NCBI GenBank assembly: GCA_025963725.1
Contig: JAOQAE010000006.1
Location: forward strand, 868,001 to 932,000
Source of the DNA: Bacteroidota bacterium
GTDB taxonomy: Bacteria > Bacteroidota > Bacteroidia > 2-12-FULL-35-15
Direction of reading: 5' to 3'
DNA: 64,000 nucleotides
Both the position numbers and the translations under genes were made by a program. How positions within the stretch are numbered: position 1 is the stretch's first letter; each line of letters opens with the position of its first letter. The notes below the pieces were generated by a model. That model had not been told where the DNA came from. It worked only from the letters and a program-made list of their open reading frames with translations, and ran no database searches. This document shows positions 62,668-64,000 of this stretch, piece by piece.

Positions 62668-64000
62668 ATGAAAAAAATTACATTATTCGCAGTAGCCACA
62701 TTTATCAGCATCTGCTCGCAAGCGCAAAGCTTTTCGGGGCTGTATGCCTTCGACAGCGTGAAGACCACTTCCGGGGTCACCGACCCTTCTCCCCTGCCAA
62801 CAGCAACGGGTGTAACGTTCGGCAGCTTCTCGGCTATGGGAACTCCCGCCAACCCTAATGCAACCGCGCGCTTTTCGTTTACCGACTGGGCAACAGGCGC
62901 AACCAACGGCGAAACCGTGTATGCCAACCTTACCGGCGCCGTAAGCACCGCCGAATACTATGAAGTAACGGTAGCTCCTGCTGCCGGCTATACCATTTCA
63001 CTGAGCAGCATCACTTTCAGCTTCGGCCGCTCAGGCACAGGCGTGCGTACCTATGCGGTGCGCTCCGATGCGGATGGCTATGCCGCCAACCTGCCGGCAT
63101 CCATCAGTCCGGCCAACCCGAACCTGAGCGTACAGGCAGGCGATGTATTCTTTTTGAATGCCGACATCACCACCACCAGCCAGAACGGAAGCACCATCAC
63201 ACTGAGCGGCGCATCGTTCAGCGGCTTAAGCGGCCCGAGAACATTCCGCTTTTACGGCTGGAATGCGGAAGCGACCACGGGAACTTTCAGCATTGATAAC
63301 GTAACGATCAATGGAACCGCTGTAGCAAATCCTTTATTAACTGCGGGCTTTACCGGAACGAATGTTTGCTTCGGCGATACAACCGATTTTACGGACATGA
63401 CAACAGGCCCCAACCCTGTGATGAGCTATGCGTGGAGCTTTGGGGACGGCGGAACTTCCACCCAGCAGAATCCTTCTTACATGTACGCAGCGCCCGGAGA
63501 TTACGAGGTGACACTCGTTGTGATCGACAATATGCTGAACACGGATACCTACACTGATTCCGTACATGTGTATACGCTTCCGGTTGCAGGCTTCTCCGTA
63601 ATGGACATGTGCAGCGGCAGCTATATGTTTAATGATATGTCGACCGTGAGCAATGGCATTGTTAATACCTGGACCTGGAACTTCGGGGATCCTGCGAGCG
63701 GGACGAACAATGTTGCAACTGTTCAGAACCCATCGCATACATTCAGCAGCAGCGGAAACTTTACCGTAACAGAGATCGTTGTCAGCAACCACGGCTGTAT
63801 TGATACGTTCATGCTCAACATGAACAACTACCCGCTGAATGCGATGCTGAGTGATACGGTGATGAACGACACGGTGAACTTCACAGGATCTGTAAACGGT
63901 GGCAGCGGCCCTTATTTGTATTCATTTGATTTTGGCGATGGCAGCCCGGCAAGCAGCAGCCCGATGGCAACCGCAACGCACATTTATGCAAACGGCACAT
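62668..64000 (+). CDS. Secreted PKD-repeat protein, 3' end outside window
   Basis: The frame is open from the ATG at 62668 to the window edge (444 codons). It begins with a signal peptide (MKK, hydrophobic core, CSQAQ). The first 215 residues form a beta-rich region. From about residue 230 there are PKD domains, with SYAWSFGDGGTS, NTWTWNFGDPASG and YSFDFGDGSPAS motifs. Such proteins usually end in a T9SS sorting domain, which would lie beyond the window. Confidence 0.85.
   Translation, partial: MKKITLFAVATFISICSQAQSFSGLYAFDSVKTTSGVTDPSPLPTATGVTFGSFSAMGTPANPNATARFSFTDWATGATNGETVYANLTGAVSTAEYYEVTVAPAAGYTISLSSITFSFGRSGTGVRTYAVRSDADGYAANLPASISPANPNLSVQAGDVFFLNADITTTSQNGSTITLSGASFSGLSGPRTFRFYGWNAEATTGTFSIDNVTINGTAVANPLLTAGFTGTNVCFGDTTDFTDMTTGPNPVMSYAWSFGDGGTSTQQNPSYMYAAPGDYEVTLVVIDNMLNTDTYTDSVHVYTLPVAGFSVMDMCSGSYMFNDMSTVSNGIVNTWTWNFGDPASGTNNVATVQNPSHTFSSSGNFTVTEIVVSNHGCIDTFMLNMNNYPLNAMLSDTVMNDTVNFTGSVNGGSGPYLYSFDFGDGSPASSSPMATATHIYANGT

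Overview
The window is from a member of the Bacteroidota, most likely near Chitinophagales or Sphingobacteriales (lineage below phylum is inference). Signs are several secreted proteins ending in type IX secretion (T9SS) sorting domains (type A near 5772, 18236 and 44548; type B, CHU_C-like, near 23438), TAnnTTTG -7 promoter boxes, PKD/TIG/FG-GAP surface proteins, and the prs-rplY-pth neighbourhood. Both ends cut through secreted-protein genes.

Layout. 1-10042 is ordinary chromosome: a truncated secreted repeat protein, a small lipoprotein, superoxide dismutase, a TM2 protein, nadD, a DUF502 protein, a lipoprotein phosphoesterase, a T9SS protein, a membrane PAS histidine kinase and a flavin amine oxidase. 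10033-16319 is an AT-rich five-gene minus-strand operon: GHKL/histidine-kinase fusion, receiver-domain protein, HNH nuclease, N6-adenine methyltransferase and DUF3883 nuclease-like protein. I read it as a restriction-modification cassette wired to a two-component relay. Beside it lie a frameshifted Mrr-like restriction nuclease and a small XRE-regulated gene pair, so 10-18 kb is a defence island.

18236-38115 holds a propeller-like surface protein, a TetR-thiolase-DUF1572-thioesterase group with two matching operators, a cytophagalysin-like M43 metalloprotease, a class II Fic protein with a three-copy operator-like repeat, a receiver/PAS-kinase pair, small-molecule enzymes divergent from a GlxA-type AraC regulator, and an ECF41 sigma factor with its carboxymuconolactone decarboxylase partner and a recognisable target promoter. 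38283-43569 holds a dNTPase followed by a compact five-gene operon (PTPS-like enzyme, QueG-like ferredoxin, HemN-like radical SAM enzyme, an 87-residue peptide with a nitrile-hydratase-type leader, and an apparently circularly permuted ATP-grasp enzyme), which looks like an uncharacterised peptide-natural-product cluster.

44548-49920 encodes a 1790-residue T9SS adhesin-like protein with ten PKD-like repeats. 50023-54809 contains two SDRs, a cupin and an ECF42 sigma factor behind a YCII/DGPF-type gene; two promoters here share an identical split motif that is probably the ECF42 target. 55122-57751 is a stack of small accessory units (SEC-C protein, HNH nuclease, GIY-YIG nuclease) next to tRNA-Leu(CAA), separated by repeats that carry imperfect copies of the tRNA 3' end. 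57822-64000 returns to core genes: dienelactone hydrolase, nfo-alkB repair pair, prs, rplY, pth and a truncated PKD-repeat protein.
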